Shown here in pieces: positions 6,310 to 6,338 of a stretch of 6,338 nt of DNA. The notes beneath the pieces are model-generated. The model saw nothing but the letters and a program-made list of their open reading frames with translations. It was not told the DNA's origin and searched no databases. Position numbers and translations under genes: made by a program. The DNA lies in assembly GCA_003542935.1 (NCBI GenBank), contig DPJQ01000101.1, positions 1 to 6,338 on the forward strand, written 5' to 3'. Numbering within the stretch: the stretch's first letter is position 1; each line of letters starts with the position of its first letter. The DNA comes from Lachnospiraceae bacterium. GTDB taxonomy: Bacteria; Bacillota; Clostridia; Lachnospirales; Lachnospiraceae.

Positions 6310-6338
6310 GCGTAATAAACAAGCCGCCGCTTTCTACT

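Overview
The window looks like chromosomal DNA from a Gram-positive, Clostridia-type bacterium, most likely Lachnospiraceae-like. This is inferred from consensus AGGAGG-type ribosome sites, a lipoprotein-anchored sugar-binding protein with a Ser/Ala/Glu-rich tether, moderately GC-rich genes and AT-rich intergenic spacers. All five genes lie on the minus strand, so the locus reads from right to left. No rRNA, tRNA, insertion sequence, CRISPR array, phage gene or origin was seen.

Layout in transcription order. 6338-6246: upstream region with a well-formed sigma-A promoter. 6245-4731: FGGY-family sugar kinase of the L-xylulose kinase (LyxK) type. 4730-4484: 247-bp spacer with several hairpins, the regulator's promoter, overlapping inverted repeats and a perfect 14-bp palindrome. 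4483-3452: LacI-family regulator. 3364-2381: membrane permease of a sugar ABC importer; its start is corrected from the longest ORF. 2323-1154: sugar-binding lipoprotein. 1130 to the left edge: tandem-domain ABC ATPase, cut by the window edge; it is not a truncated gene as far as can be seen.

Inferred workings. The lipoprotein captures a sugar or sugar alcohol outside the membrane, the permease and ATPase import it, and the kinase phosphorylates it in the cytoplasm. The LacI regulator probably senses the same or a related ligand: its sensor domain matches the binding protein at several aligned motifs. It probably acts through two nearly identical palindromic operators, one just downstream of its own promoter and one directly before the permease. 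The substrate cannot be fixed from sequence; the kinase points to L-xylulose or a related ketose or keto-acid.

The gene families are known ones. I do not see a radically new system. The points most worth following are the paired operators, the inverted repeats beside the regulator promoter, the hairpin-rich kinase-regulator spacer, and the unassigned substrate of this LyxK-type kinase plus ABC importer combination.
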